From Juglans regia (Eukaryota > Streptophyta > Magnoliopsida > Fagales > Juglandaceae), in assembly GCF_001411555.2 (NCBI RefSeq), contig NC_049903.1, positions 11,342,362 to 11,406,361 on the forward strand: a DNA stretch of 64,000 nucleotides, in the 5' to 3' direction. The translations under genes were made by a program, and so were the position numbers. Positions within the stretch are counted from its first letter, which is position 1. Each line of letters begins with the position of its first letter. The notes under the pieces are model-generated. The model saw nothing but the letters and a program-made list of their open reading frames with translations, ran no database searches and had not been told where the DNA came from. Shown one piece after another: positions 23,476 through 36,660 of this stretch.

Positions 23476-25817
23476 TTATTTAGATGCCACAACACCATCA
23501 AGTCCATCACCTGTAGAATTACAACCAATAGAAGAAAAAGAAGTAAATGTTATTTGCTTGTGTGATTATTGCCAAGGGAAAGCAAACACATAATTCTTGC
23601 TTATGTATAACACTAGAGAACATCTCCAAGATCTGCCATCCGCGGGGGAGGGGAGGAGGGAGTTAATGTGATATGCCGTCTACTTTTCTGGTTAAGAAAA
23701 TCTCTTGTTTGTCAAATCTAAAAAGTAAGGGCATTCACTAAAAGGTATCGGCTTAGAAAATAAGAAAATGGGCCATTCATTAGAAAACTGATAAGACATG
23801 TCAACTGACAGCTTCCATAAAGAAACATTTTGCATACTTTAATCTCCAGTAGAAAACTGATATATTTTTAGAAGAATCACAATCAATAGACCATTGGCAA
23901 ATTGATTATAATTCAAAAGAAATATGAAAATAATCACCAATAATGAAAACTAACCTCCTTTCCTTTCCTCTGCTTCATCCCCAGTTTTCCAAACAATATC
24001 TTTCAGCCCAGTTGTGAGACTATTATAGAACTGCAACATTGAGATAATCGATTGCAAACTTGAGCTAATGAGGAAAAAACAAATGATTTCATAAGATGGA
24101 AAAATAAAAATATCGAAAGATTCCGATTCTAAAGTCGGCCTGTCCTGTCCAAGCCACATGCGGGAGGACGGAGTTTGGTTTTCGGCTGACAGACATAAAA
24201 GCCCAAATGGGCTCAGAAATACAAACAGTAGTCCAGATCTGCAGCCACGTGCTAGGTCCCTAGCCTGATGTGTATCTCATATACCAGAATTAAAAGTGGC
24301 CTGTATGTCCAGGCTTTTTGCCACCCCAAGTAGTGGAGGCAATGAGTTGGGTCAAAAGGTCATCCTCCCTGCTTCAGACCATATGGGACAGCTATATAAT
24401 TTTACAAAATGAAAAGGGGAAAGGATGAATATGGGGTTCTGACAGTGACAGATTTAGGTTGCCTTGTCCCATGCCACATCACATCTATTTTTAACTTTGC
24501 CCTTCAATTATTACATAATTACAAAAATTCCATGCACTTTATGTATATGTAAACCCCAAGGTTCACTCTATTTCCCGTGCACAACCATCACATAAGTCAC
24601 TAGACTCTCTCCCACACACACACACACACACTTATTATCTATAATTACTGAAGAAATGTTGTGGGGATGGGGACTGATAAGTTGCCCATCCTTGGTATGG
24701 GAATGACATGGAGGGAGACTTTCAGTTGTGAATTAATTGTGATGCAGGTACGTGTAAAAAGAGACCCAGAGCACTCCACTACCATCGCTAACCCCTCAGG
24801 CCTATGTTCCCTGAGTTTTGTCCTTCCAAAATCGCAAGCCATGAAAAGCAAGCAACAAGGACCTTGGTGAAGTCAATAGAGGCAGAATTTCAATAGATAA
24901 ATATTTTTATAATAATAGATGCCATTAAGTGCAAACGACATTATAGACCATACCTTGTGAAATTCTAGAGTATCTCCTCCAGACTTGCGAACCTCAACCA
25001 TGTAGTGTGAAGGGGCCACCTCAAAAATCTGAAAAAGAGAATTGTAGACAGTTCTGGACAAATAGATGTACTCTGTTGCCACAGATAAATGACCTTTATG
25101 CCCAATTTTTTCACCTTGAAGCTTCAACTGAGATGGGTAAAAAATCCGGGACAAATTGGGGGGGTGGGGGTGTCAAAAGTGAAAGATAATTGAATACTTG
25201 ATTGATTAATACTAAAGTTGGACTTCTAGATTTCTCCAGTTGCCCTTCAAAATTTCCAACCATGAGAAAGTGAAGCAAAGAGATTAAATGAATCTCATTT
25301 GGAACCAGAAGATTAATACCATACTTTGCAAGTGAATACACTTTATTGGGCCTTTTTTATGCAACCAATCATGCAATATAAATATTCGACATTGTGGAAA
25401 TATTTACTGAATGATTAAATATAAATATCAGAACAACAATATTGGAGTTCTCTCACTCAACTCTTTAACCCGATTTCAATTTTTTAAAAAATCCATATGG
25501 CGAGCCAACTTATTAAGAAGTTTGCCCAAGGAAATGCTGAAATATTGATTGTGATTAATGTACCTCGTCCCGTCAATTGCTTGAGTAACTTAACCATGAA
25601 GTTATCAAGATTTTGACAAAGAGATTACAAAACCCAACCATTGACAGTCATCAAAAAGCTAACAAAAGCAGACAATTGCATGGAAAAGAGAGTATTGAAC
25701 CTTCTTGTTATTTTTCTTTACACCAAAACCAAGAGGCATTGCAGCTTCCTCGATTTTTGAGATTATCTCTTTAGCAGAAGATTTGGATGTGAATCTGGTT
25801 TCCCTTTTAATAAGTCC
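23476..25817 (-). pseudogene. Headless partial copy of CIPK23 (exons 11-15 only)
   Basis: Exons equivalent to 11-15 of the intact gene: 25817-25701, 25127-25072, 25028-24954, 24030-23955 and 23510-23476. They encode the PPI-like segment (GLIKRETRFTSK...), LKLQGEK, FEVAPSHYMVEVRKSGG, FYNSLTTGLKDIVWK and a short tail. The kinase domain, activation loop and NAF motif are absent because the duplication broke in intron 10. One base is missing at the exon 12 donor (GAG|GTACATC in the gene, GAGTACATC here), so a preserved GT would shorten that exon to 56 nt and shift the frame. Introns and the 3' flank remain very similar to the gene. Confidence 0.9.
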
Positions 25818-26447
25818 CTGGTTACAATAGACTTGTCAGCAATTTCTTAAATTTGATGTCAAGGTGTCAATCCAACATCAAATGACAAGCTAGTTAGCTC
25901 TTTCAACTGTACGAAATTTTAAATATAAAATTATAAAAAAATTACATTTTAAACAACCACTCAGATTGTATTATGACCACTAAATTATCAAAGTTGTCAT
26001 TTACCTTCTATACTACCTCTATTTTTACAACTTAAAATTCTTTAGTGACGGTTTTGATAGTTTGGTGGTCATATTGCAAAATTAATATTAGTTTTTTTTT
26101 TTTACAAGTGCAAAATGAATATTAGTCTGGGGGCTTGTGTGATTTTCCTAAAATTATTCTTGATTATCTATATGAGCACTTATTTTGAAGTATCAACCAG
26201 CCTTTATTTTCACATACAGTTTGAAAATATCAAAACCTACACAGAATTTGAGCACAAAGTGTACTATTATCACATCCTCAAGCCTAGTAACATGTGGAGA
26301 AAAAAATCACATCCTTTTGAACTGCCTTAAGTTAGCATTTAGGTCAACAGATCATCATCCTTTCTCATGTGATATATATGAGGTGTTGTCTCGATAGTTG
26401 AAATATCAGGTTTTCCAAGTACAACTTTTTCCATGTCAGATATCACA
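25818..26447. other. Copied 3' part of CIPK23 intron 10
   Basis: Matches 39414-40010 of the intact gene. Frames here (such as 26115-26397) are intronic and not coding. The copy contains an extra 'ttttttttttttacaagtgc' stretch near 26090. Confidence 0.8.
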
Positions 26448-26680
26448 TCCATGTAAAGAATGAACCTCGGACTCCCTCAATGGATATTTTAGATTTTTTG
26501 CGTGATGTATCTTAAAAAAATGAAAGCAAAACACATAGTGCTTTAGGCTTACCTTTCTTTTCCTACATATCGTGGGGGATGTGGCATGACTCGCTTTCTT
26601 CCTAGGCCTCTAACTCTTGTGGCTTGATACGATCATGTCTCCTAAATGGCTACATTGAGACATTAAGATCTCATTTGTGT

Positions 26681-29294
26681 CATAGAGTCACTTCACTCAA
26701 GTTCTTAGGTGATATCTTCTCCTTCCGAATTAGAAAATCACATAGTACAGTACTACGAGTCCCTTCTCTCAGAATCGGTTACTTGGAGGCCGAAGCTTGA
26801 TGCTTTGCATCTTAAGGTGATTGATTTGCAGAGCATGAGTATTTTGGAGAGACCTTTTGTAGAAGAAGAGATCTACAAGGTCTTATCCGGCATGGCCAAG
26901 GATAAAGCGCCGGGGCCTGATGGCTTTTCAATGGGGTTTTTTCAAATTTGTTGGGATATTATAAAAGGTGATGTTATGAAGGTTTTTAGCGAATTTCACT
27001 CTTTTCAGAAGTTTGAAAAGTCCATTAATACGACCTTTATTGCTCTTATTCCTAAGAAACACGGGGTTTCGACTATTGAAAATTTTCAGTCTATAAGTTT
27101 GGTTAGTAGCATTTATAAGATCATCTCGAAGGTTCTTGCTAACCGGCTTAGTCCGGTGTTAGAACAGATTATCACTAAGTCTTAGAACACATTTATTAGT
27201 AGGAGACAAATTCTTGACTCAGTACTTATTGCAAATGATTATTTGGATTATCGATTACGGGAGGGAGGTTCGGGTGTTCTGTGCAAGCTCGACATGGAAA
27301 AGGCCTATGATCATGTGAATTGGGAATTCCTTTTATACATGCTTGAGAGATGCAATTTTGGAGATAGGTGGATTGCATGGATGCGTCATTGTATTTCAAC
27401 CGTTCGGTTCTTAGTTATGGTTGATGGTACACCTACTGGTTTTTTTGCTAGTTCGAGGGGACTACGGCAGGGAGATCCTTTATCTCCTCTTTTATTTGTC
27501 ATAGTTATGGAGGCTTTGAGTAGGATGGTGCAGACTGCTGTTGGGGGAGATTTCTTATCAGGTTTTCAGGTGGGCAATGGTGATGGTGGCACAATTGTCA
27601 TATCACATCTTCTTTTTGCAGATGATACATTAGTTTTTTGTGAAGCAAAGAGTAGCTAGATCCAATCTTTAAAAGCATTGCTATTTTGCTTTGAGGTAGT
27701 GTCGGGGCTAAAGGTGAATTTGGGCAAGTCTGAGATGGTTCCTGTGGGTGTGGTTTATAATATTCTCAGGTTAGCTAGCCTCCTGGATTGTAAGATGTCT
27801 TCTTTTCCAATGAAATACTTGGGTCTCCCGCTGGGAACAACTTTCAAGAATAGAGCCATATGGGATGGGATAGTGGAGAAGATAGAGAAAAGGTTGGCTG
27901 GATGGAAACATGTGTATTTATCGAAGGGGGCCGTCTCACTCTTATCAAGAGTACTCTCACTAATCTCCTCACTTATTTTTTATCTTTGTTTCCTATGCCT
28001 ATAGAGCTGGTGAACAGAGTGAAGAAACTCTTTAGGGCGTTCTTAATTCTTATGGGGAGGAATGGGGGAGGAGAAGAATTTCATTTGGTTAGATAGGAGA
28101 CTGTATGTGCCTCAGCTGTGAATGGGGGGTTGGGTGTTTATAATTTGAGAATTTTCAATAAAGCTTTATTGGGAAAATGGCTATGGAGATATTATTTGGA
28201 AGGGGGTCATTGTGGAGGGATACTATTGACGCTAGATATTGGGTCGCTTGGGGTGGTTGGTTCTCTAAGGAAGTAAGTGGGGGCTATGGGGTGGGTTTAT
28301 GGAAGTATATAAGGAAGGGGTGGCTATGTTTTGTAAATCAAGTTCGCTTTGCAGTTGGTGAGGGCAGTCGTATCAAATTTTGGAGGGACGTGTGGTGTGG
28401 AGTCCAGGCTTTGGAAAGGGTTTTCCCAGCCTTATACTGTATTGCAATTAATATGGAAGTTTCAATAGCTGAGGTGCAAATATTCTCTCTGGGTGCGCAT
28501 TTGTGGAATATCCTTTTTAATATGGATTTGCATGATTGGAAATTACCTATTGTTTCAGAATTTTTCAATTTATTATATTCCACGGAAATCTCATTGACAC
28601 AGCGAGATAGTTTGAAGCAGAGGTCTAATAACCATAAGCTATGTACAGTTAAGGTGTATATAGCATATTGACAACGCAACTTGAGATTACTCCGTTCCAT
28701 TGGAAGAATATTTGGAGGTCTCGTGTGCCATCTAGAGTATCTTTTTTCGTTTGGAGTGCAGCTCTTGGAAAGATATTGACCACAGACAACTTGAGGAAGA
28801 GGGAATGTGTAGTATTGGATTGGTGCTACTTATATAAGAAGAATGGAGAATTTGTGGACCATCTATTACTACACTGTGAGATAACTAGAGTGTTGTGGTA
28901 TGAGATCTTTCTGAGAGTTGATATTGCTTGGGTTATGCTTATGAGGGTGGTGTATTTATTAGGATGTTGGTCAAAGTTGCAAGGTTGTAAGCACGTGGCA
29001 ACAGTGTGGAAGATGATTTCGTTGTGTATTATGTGGTATATTTGGACGAAAAGGAACGCGCGTTGCTTTGAAGATAAGGAACGCACAAGGACTGAGTTGA
29101 AGAATTTTTTTCTCCACACTCTAATGTGTTGGTTTTCCACTATTGTATTACATGGGACAATGTTCAAGATTTCCTGTCTTTAATTTTTCGCTTTTAGAAT
29201 GTATTTAGGAGTTCCTTTGTACACATCCTGTGTACAAGGACTTTATCTATTTCATTCATATATATAATATCTCTTTTTTTACTGATAAAAAAAA
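26681..29294 (+). mobile_element. LINE (plant L1 type), 5'-truncated, in duplication copy 2
   Basis: Paralogue of the LINE at 1797-4404, with the same truncation point, the same insertion site and the same target duplications (26665-26680 and 29295-29310). It is slightly better preserved. The reverse transcriptase reads through KDKAPGPDGFSMGFF, FITLIPKK-type and [21 protein letters not shown] motifs to [10 protein letters not shown]. Stops at about 27182, 27656 and 28094 plus frameshifts disable it. The C-terminal zf-RVT-like region is at 28668-29183. Confidence 0.92.
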
Positions 29295-29383
29295 AAGATC
29301 TTGTTTGTTTACGCAACTCCTCTCAACTCAACTCATCTCATTTTATCTCATCATTATAATTCAGGGTGAAAACCGACCACAAA

Positions 29384-29600
29384 TATGATAATAGATAAGC
29401 TTTCTCCAGTCCATGCTGGCAAGTTTGCAGAAAATCAATTTCCTTCAAGATCGAGGTGTCTCAATTTTCTGTATTTTCTAAAGGAAGAAGGAAGTTGATC
29501 CCCATCAAGATGATTATGGTGTGATGATAACACCTCTACCAAATTCAAATACTGCATTGAGCTTGGAATATTGTCAGATATATTATTGTTTGATAGATAT
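29384..29600 (-). pseudogene. Degenerate RLP fragment, copy 2 (shorter)
   Basis: Equivalent to the first 200 bp of the fragment at 4484. The match ends at 'tattattgtttgata' (about 29591), where a short local repeat and an unrelated AT-rich sequence resembling 622-715 begin. Confidence 0.75.
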
Positions 29601-30413
29601 ATTATTGTTAAATAGGTTGAAATATGTTTAAATATACAAAGGATGTTAAATAAGTTTAATTTTTTTTTGTAAAAAAATAAAAAAATAAAAAGTTTTGTTA
29701 ATGATTAATTTGAGAGAGAGAGTGTGAGAGATCAGAGTTACGATGATTTGATTAATTCATCCTTTTGTCCTTGTGATTTTAAGAATGGTTCATATTAAGT
29801 TTGCTTTAATTTTGCCAACAAATTGGACATGAGCAGCTAGCAGCAGTACATGATGATCAACAATCTAATTTAATCTCTTGACTGCTACTGATTCACACAT
29901 ATTGTTAACTGAAGATGAACGGCATGCAGTGCTTCAGGATCATCTTATTAATTATCGTGGAGGGTTCCTATGAAGCCTAATTCAGGCAAAATATCATAAT
30001 ATATTGTTATAATTTTGTGTTTTTTCTTTTTTCACTTCTATGGTTCCACAAAAAATTTAATTTCAATCGGATGTGGTGTATAATTCACTTTTACACCCTC
30101 CTATAAAAACATGACACGACCTTAACTGTGGAAACCTTAGACTATATATATATATATATGTGTTGGGTATAAAGAACCTGTGATGCCACTTATCATCTTT
30201 GAATGGCACAATGCATGTGGTAAGGATAAAAGGTCTAATATAACACCAAAACCAAATATTTTAGAAAAGCTTCCAGCAAATAAAAGTCTAAGCATTCAAA
30301 GAACGAAGAAGAAGGAAAAAAAAAAAACATACAAGCAAACTTAGGAGTTTTCCCTGTCGCGTATGACCACATGAGGGAACCACTCTGACCAATCTAATAA
30401 TTTCCCATAAGAT
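29601..30413. other. Intergenic sequence downstream of the copy 2 RLP
   Basis: Contains the repeat shared with 622-715 (29605-29713) and a short TA run near 30142. From about 30125 it matches the copy 1 region downstream of the RLP stop (6860 onward), probably including 3' untranslated sequence. No gene seen. Confidence 0.6.
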
Positions 30414-32854
30414 TCATCTTCTCTCCAACTTGATCCTCCTTAGAAAGGGAACCAATTTGACCATAATGAAAACATAAATCTTGTCTTTCATATGATCAAA
30501 GCTTCTAAAGTAAGCTTGCCTCCATGAAGTTTTAACAATCAGAGTCCCACAAACTCCCCAAAATCCAACAATAAATCCAATTGCCAAACTAATGTCGAAT
30601 GATATTGGTGAATCAAGTACTCCCTTTCCGTCCCTGTCATCTTCTCCATTTCCCTCACCTGGTGATCCTCTAGGTTCAGTTTCAGAGCCTGGACACTTGT
30701 TCGGAAGAGGTGGGCCACAAAGTAGATAGTTACCTTCATAAATAGATGGGTCATTCAGTGTTTGAAGTTGTCTTCCATATGGCACTTGTCCCGACAAGTT
30801 GTTGAATGACAAATTCAAGTGACTCAAAAAGTTCAAAGCAGACAAATTTTCAGGGATTGGACCAGAAAGCTCGTTTCTTGAGAGATCAAGCGATTCTAAA
30901 TTGTGCATATTCACAATATTTTCAGGAATTTTTCCATTCAAATGGTTCCCAGACAAATTCATGTTGATAAACTTCGATAGGCTTGTAATACTGTCTGGTA
31001 TTTCTCCTGATAGATTATTGTTTGAAAGGTCTAAAGAATAAACAAGACGGAGAATTGAATCATATAGATATTCATTACCTTTCAGATCCACTAACATTTC
31101 CCCAGAAGAATCATAATCATCTCTAGTTCCAGTACTCAAGTTCCCCAGACATGGAGGGATTCCCCCTGACAGATAATTGTCTGCAAGGTCTAAAATCTTG
31201 AGACCTGAAAGTAAACATAATTGTGAAGGTATGCTCCCCTCAAAAGAGTTAGATTTCAGTCTCAACCTCACTAAAGATGATAAGCTTTCTCCTATCCATG
31301 CCGATAGGTTTCCAAACAATTTGTTTTCTCCAAGATCGAGGCTTCTCAAGCGTGTGTAGTATCTAAAGAAGGAAGGAAGCTCCCCTTCAAGATGATTTTG
31401 GCTTAATGATAACAGCTCTAGTGAACTCAAATATTGCATTGAGCTTGGAAACTTGCCGGATATGCTATTATTTGAAATGTCCAATACAAAAAATGATGAC
31501 AAATTCTTCCAATGAGGAGGGAGTTCCCCAGATAAATAATTCTTTTTCAAATAAAGAGTTCGCAATTCTTTTAACATTCCAATAGAAGAGGGAATTCCAC
31601 CAGTCAGAGAATTTGAAGAGAAGTCCAAATATAACAACTCGGGCAGTAGTTCACCTATGTTTTCAGGGATCTGTACAAAAAAAAAAAAGTACTCATGAGA
31701 AAAAGTGATCAGTGCAAATATTGGAACAATTGAATTATAGTCAATGTAATCTGCCAAAGGTTGATCGAATTGGTAAGTGTGGTACCTGTCCCCGTAGTCC
31801 ATTATTGGGAAAATATAATTCCCTAATATTTGAGCAGGAATTCCAAAAGTCGTGCGGAATTGTGTCGGAAATGCCAACATTGACAAGACGAAGATTCTCG
31901 AGCTCCGTTTGATTTTGAAGCCATGCTGGAAACTAACTATGGTCCAATCAACACATTTTCTATTACGAGACTCCAAAGCTTAAAAGGAGGAAGCCAATCA
32001 TGATTTACTTTTACGACCATTGTCCATTTGGTGGACTCTGGAACAGACAAAAACAAATCTTCCAATCGAGAGAGATTCTGAAAATGAGCTTCAGTTAAGG
32101 CACCTTCCCAAAAATTGGAACCCAACTGCAAGTAAACCAGCATTGATAGATTCCCAATGGTTTCTGAAATGCTTCCATTCATTTGATTTTCGAAAAGGGA
32201 AAGTTCCTGCAAGGATGACAATTTCCCAACAGAAGATGGAATTGAGCCCCAAAAAGAACAGAACTCGAGGTCAATAGTCTTCAATTTCTCGAGCCCTCCC
32301 AATGAGTGTGGCAGGATACCTCCAAGCAATTCATTGCCTCTCAAAGATAGTGATTCTAGGCTGGATGTAGAACATTGAGACAAACCATCCACAAGCCCAA
32401 CTATCTCCCCACTTACGTTGTTGTAACTTAGATCAAACGTTTGCAATTGGCAAAGGTTGGCAAATGAGCTCGGTATCTCTCCAATAAAATTGTTACCAGA
32501 TAATTCCAATATACGCAAGTTGGTCAGGTTTCCCAGACTAGATGGTAACTGACCTTCAAGTTGGCTATTTCCCAGGTCAAGCTTGACGACATGTCTTGTT
32601 CTGTTGTCACAACCAACGCCTATCCATGTACAGCAATTTTCACCAACCCAAGAAGAGAGCCGACCTGATGGATCTGTAAGACTTTCTTTGAAGGCAAGAA
32701 GTGTTTTCCTCTCCTTCTCTAAGCATTTGACAGTTAGGCTTTCGGTGCATGAAGCGTGTTTAATAAATTCCAAACAAGGAGGTCCCAACAGAAAGAGGAA
32801 GAAGAAAAACAGAAAGAGATGAGCAATGGAAACGAAGTTGTGGGAACTAGCCAT
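30414..32854 (-). pseudogene. LRR receptor-like protein, copy 2, deleted and frameshifted
   Basis: Paralogue of the RLP at 7164-10285 with the same start (MASSHNF, 32854), signal peptide and LRRNT cap. About 680 bp of N-terminal LRR sequence present in copy 1 (about 9325-10005) is missing in frame, so HVVKLDLGN runs directly into [14 protein letters not shown] 4-bp insertion near 31935 (copy 1 'gaaactgtgg', copy 2 'gaaactaactatgg') shifts the frame, and translation stops at 31937. Exon 1 would end at 31786, the 115-bp intron is 31785-31671, and exon 2 (31670-30414) is open with the acidic region, TM helix and tail intact. A transcript starting downstream could still encode the C-terminal half. 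The lesion could also be an assembly error. Confidence 0.8.
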
Positions 32855-32934
32855 ACTGCTCTTGAAATACTTGCATGAACAGCTAATGATATTCTTTTGG
32901 GAATTAAGGATACATGTCCTGCCACACCAAATCA

Positions 32935-32943
32935 ATATATAAA
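32935..32943 (-). promoter_or_regulatory. Putative TATA box of the copy 2 RLP
   Basis: TTTATATAT on the minus strand, 81 bp upstream of the ATG, conserved with copy 1. Directly upstream, about 225 bp present in copy 1 (10376-10600) are missing. Confidence 0.45.
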
Positions 32944-33019
32944 GTTGATGAAGCACGAAAGACCGGCAAAGAATGTGATATTGCCGTCACAACTACACTA
33001 GGTTGACTAGTCAATCCGA

Positions 33020-36000
33020 TCATGATTCTATAGGACGTGGATTATACGGCCTACTACTTGGAATATTTACACCAATTAAATTTCAACGTTGCTTTTATAT
33101 TGGGGTAGAAAAAGAAAATTGAAAGTGCTTTGATTATTGTTTAAAAAAAATATAATTATTTTTTATTGACAAAAAGTAAAAAGATATTTAAAAAACTAAG
33201 ATGTTTATCAAAAACTAATTTTTCAATAGTATAGAAAATTAATTATATGCTTTTAGAGTAATATAATATCGTTTTCAGCTCGTATAGATATATTATAGTG
33301 TCCATGCTCAATTTATAAATGTGAGACCCGCTTGTTAGATGATTAAAGAAAAAAGCTCCACGATCGAGAAGACCTCTACAGTAATGTGAATTGTGATTAT
33401 CGATCTAACCAAAATGAAAGAAAAGTCATGACGTATGTTGATGGTCAAGTCATTAAATTTAAAAGGACATGCACTATTTAATTAAGCATGCAATGGACGT
33501 GAAGAAGACGTCCATTGACTTGAAAAATCAGCACCAATAATATTGAAGTATGTTTTCTATGACCCATCGATATCTAGGAGATTTCTTGAAAACTGTGACT
33601 TGAAAAATCAGCACCAGTAGTTTTGAAGTATGTTTTCTATGATCCATCGATATCTAGGAAATTTCTTAGAAACCGTGACTTGAAAAATCAGCACCAGTAG
33701 CACTGAAGCATGTTTTCTATGACTCATCGATATCTAGGAAATTTCTTGGAAACTGGTGGGATTTATAAGGGTGTGTAAACAAATTGAATTCGTACATATG
33801 TGGTTAGACTTTAGGAGTGGAGTATGATCTAATCTTATTTAAACACAACTTGAGTTTACTTGTTGTACATCATTCATAACCTTATAAAACATCACTCAAA
33901 GAGTTTGAAATAAAAAAATATATATATGGAAAAAAAAAATGAAAAAAAGAGTTTTACTTTATACAATCTCCTCTGCATAATAAGCCATTTTTGTGAAGGC
34001 TCCATATCCTATCAATTGTCGAAATCTTTCTTGGCCACTACCGGGAACGAATGCTGTTTTTTATGATGCTCGTATAATTTCATTACGTCATGTTAATTAT
34101 ATTTCGACTTGTGACCGCGTGGCATATTATTCCGTTAAAACTTAACAGAATAGAAAAACTAAATTTCGAGTTTTTAAAACGTATGAAAGTGATGTTAATA
34201 AAAGTATATATCAAAAGCCTTAAGAGTTGACTCCCTTAATTGCCTGGTCATGTACTGGCAATCACCCATCAATACATTAGGAGTGTAAAAAAATCGGTAA
34301 ACCGGTAATTTGGATCGCACTGGTCTGAACTGGTGGGTTTGGTTTAGTATTGAGTTTGATTCGGTTCGATACCAATTTTATTTTTCATAAAATTGGTCAA
34401 AATCGATCCAATTCCGATTTTTTTTTTTCTAAAACCGGACCGATTCATATATATATATATTATAGTTTTTCTATTGTATTAATAGTTATACTAATACTAT
34501 ATCGCTATAATCTATAATACAATTATAATATATATTATAATATACTCCAATATATTATCATTATAGTATTATATACTATAATATACTATTATATATTATA
34601 TAATATAGTATATAGTATATTAAAACTAAAAAACCGGACCAGAATCGATAAAACTGTAAGTACCGGTTTAGAGAGGTAACCGATGCGAATCCAGTTCTTG
34701 AAAATACAAAATCGATACATACCGGTTTGATCCCAAATTTTATCCAAAATCAGACCAAACTGAACCGGTTACACCCCTAATATACATAAGTCATCCCCTC
34801 GGATATAAAAGCAGCACCAATACATCAAACACAATAGACCCAAATGTACACTTCGGGATTAGTCCAGATTTTGTTCAAGATACCCAATGCCAAAGGAAAA
34901 TCAAACCTCAATTGGCTACAGTATATGGGTGTAACCGGTCCGGTTTTGGAGAAATTTTGGAACCGAACCGGTATATACCGATTTTAAAAATTTTAAAACT
35001 GATATGAACCGATTCATCACCAAATTTGGAATTTTATATTTTTTCGATTTCAGTCCAATTTTTCGGTTTACTATTTACACGTGTGACACTATATATGTTT
35101 AATATTATAATTTTTTTAATACTAAACTTAATTGTGAAAATTTAGTATTTATTATTAACAAGTACTAATTCTTTAATATTAAATTATAGTAGTATAATAT
35201 AAGTAGTGCGTAACTTTTTAGTGATATTAATAAACTTGAATAATAAAATCAAAATTGTATAATTAATGTCTAATTATACTAGTATATTAATTTTATGTTA
35301 TAAGATTATTATACTCGAATAATAAGATTAGAATTTCATGTTATGTTAATTAGAAATGTAGCATATAATATATATTATAATAATATAAAAATTATATATA
35401 ATATAAAAAGTGATCAGATGAAGATCCATTAGTTGTTATTATCTCTTTCAATGTCAAAGGGCTTGTCTTCTACATATATGATGGTCGAGCCCGTCTTCTA
35501 TGGGACGTTGATTATGTGGTCTATCACTTGCAATATTTACACTAGTCAGATTTCAACGTTGCGTATATATTGGGGTGGAAAAAGAAGATTGGGACTACTT
35601 TGGTTCTTGTTTAAAAGAAAAATATAATTATTTTTCATTGACAAAAAGTAAAAAGATATTTAAAAACTAAGACGTTTATCGAAAACCCATTTTTCAATAA
35701 TATAGAAAATTAATTATATGTTTTTAGAGTATATAATATCGTTGTCAGCTCGTATCGATATATTGTAATGTTCATGCTCAATTTATAAATGTGAGACCTG
35801 CTTGTTAGATGATTGAAGAAAAAATCTTCACGATCAAGAGGACCTCCACCAGTATGTGGATTGTGATTATTGATCTAATCTGAAATAAAAGAAAAGTCAT
35901 GACGTATGTTGATGGTCAAGTCATTAAATTTGAAAGGTCATGTACTGATTAATTAAGCATGCAATGGACGTGAAGAAAACGTCCATTGACTTGAAAAATC

Positions 36001-36660
36001 AGCACCAAAAGTACTTAAGCATGTTTTCTATGACTCATCGATATCTAGAAAATTTCTTAAAAATTGTGAGTTAAGAAATAACACCAGTAGTACTAAAGCA
36101 TGTTTTTTATGATTCATCGATATCTAAGAAATTTCTTGGAAACTATTGGGATTTATAAGGGTGTGTAAACAAATTGAATTCGTACTTACGTGGTTAGACT
36201 TTAGGAGTGGAATATGATCTAATTTTATTCAAACACGACTTTAGTTTACTTGTTGTATATCATTCATAACCTTATAAAAACATCACTAAGAGTTTGAAAA
36301 AAAAAATAGAAAAGAAAAAAAATGAAGAGAGCTTTTTACTTTATACAATCTCCTATGCATAATAAGCCATTTTTACGAAGGTTACATGTCCTATTAATTG
36401 TCAAAATCTTTCTCGGCCACTATAGCATATGAATGTTGTTTTTTATGATGCTCATATAATTTCATTCTGTCATGTTAATTATATTTCGACTTCCAACTGC
36501 GTGGCATATTATTCAGTTAAAACTTAACAGGACAGAAAAACTAAATTTTGAGTTTTTAAAATGTATGGAAGTGATGTTAATAAAAGTATATATCAAAAGC
36601 TAGTTTAGAGACTCGCTCACGTACAGAGGCAATCATCCATCATATACATAACTCGATACT
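33020..36660. repeat. Spacer block present in one full and two partial tandem copies
   Basis: 33020-34100 and 35480-36480 are diverged copies of each other ('gggacgttgattat', 'gtcatgacgtatgttgatgg', 'cgatatctag' and 'aataagccatttttgtgaag' recur in order). 34110-34260 and 36490-36660 also match. The period is about 2.4 kb. Copy 1 of the large duplication has one such block (11.0-13.0 kb). A shorter 66-bp repeat beginning 'gacttgaaaaatcagcacca' occurs three times at 33515-33735. No gene is recognised in the block. Confidence 0.8.
34278..34779. mobile_element. hAT-type MITE, 502 bp, with an empty site in copy 1
   Basis: The ends are TAGGAGTGTAA (34278-34288) and TTACACCCCTA (34769-34779). Flanks are 'caatacat' and 'atatacat'. 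The paralogous spacer in copy 1 reads straight through 'catcatatacataactcatc' near 11170 with no element. The insertion therefore happened after the duplication, or was private to this copy. The inside has ccggt motifs and an AT-rich core; no coding region. Confidence 0.88.

Larger units (their letters stand above)
1570..26447. repeat. Large tandem duplication, copy 1 (about 24.9 kb)
   Basis: The order LINE, RLP fragment, full RLP gene, AT-rich spacer, 3' exons of CIPK23 recurs at 26454-40010 in the same orientation. The left edge is the string 'taaagaatgaacctc' at 1570, repeated at 26454. The right edge lies in CIPK23 intron 10, where similarity to the intact gene stops after 'gatatcaca' (26447, equivalent to 40010). 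Six bases, 'tccatg', sit at the junction. Copy 1 is longer because it gained a hAT element, MITEs, a CACTA element and other insertions. Confidence 0.85.
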
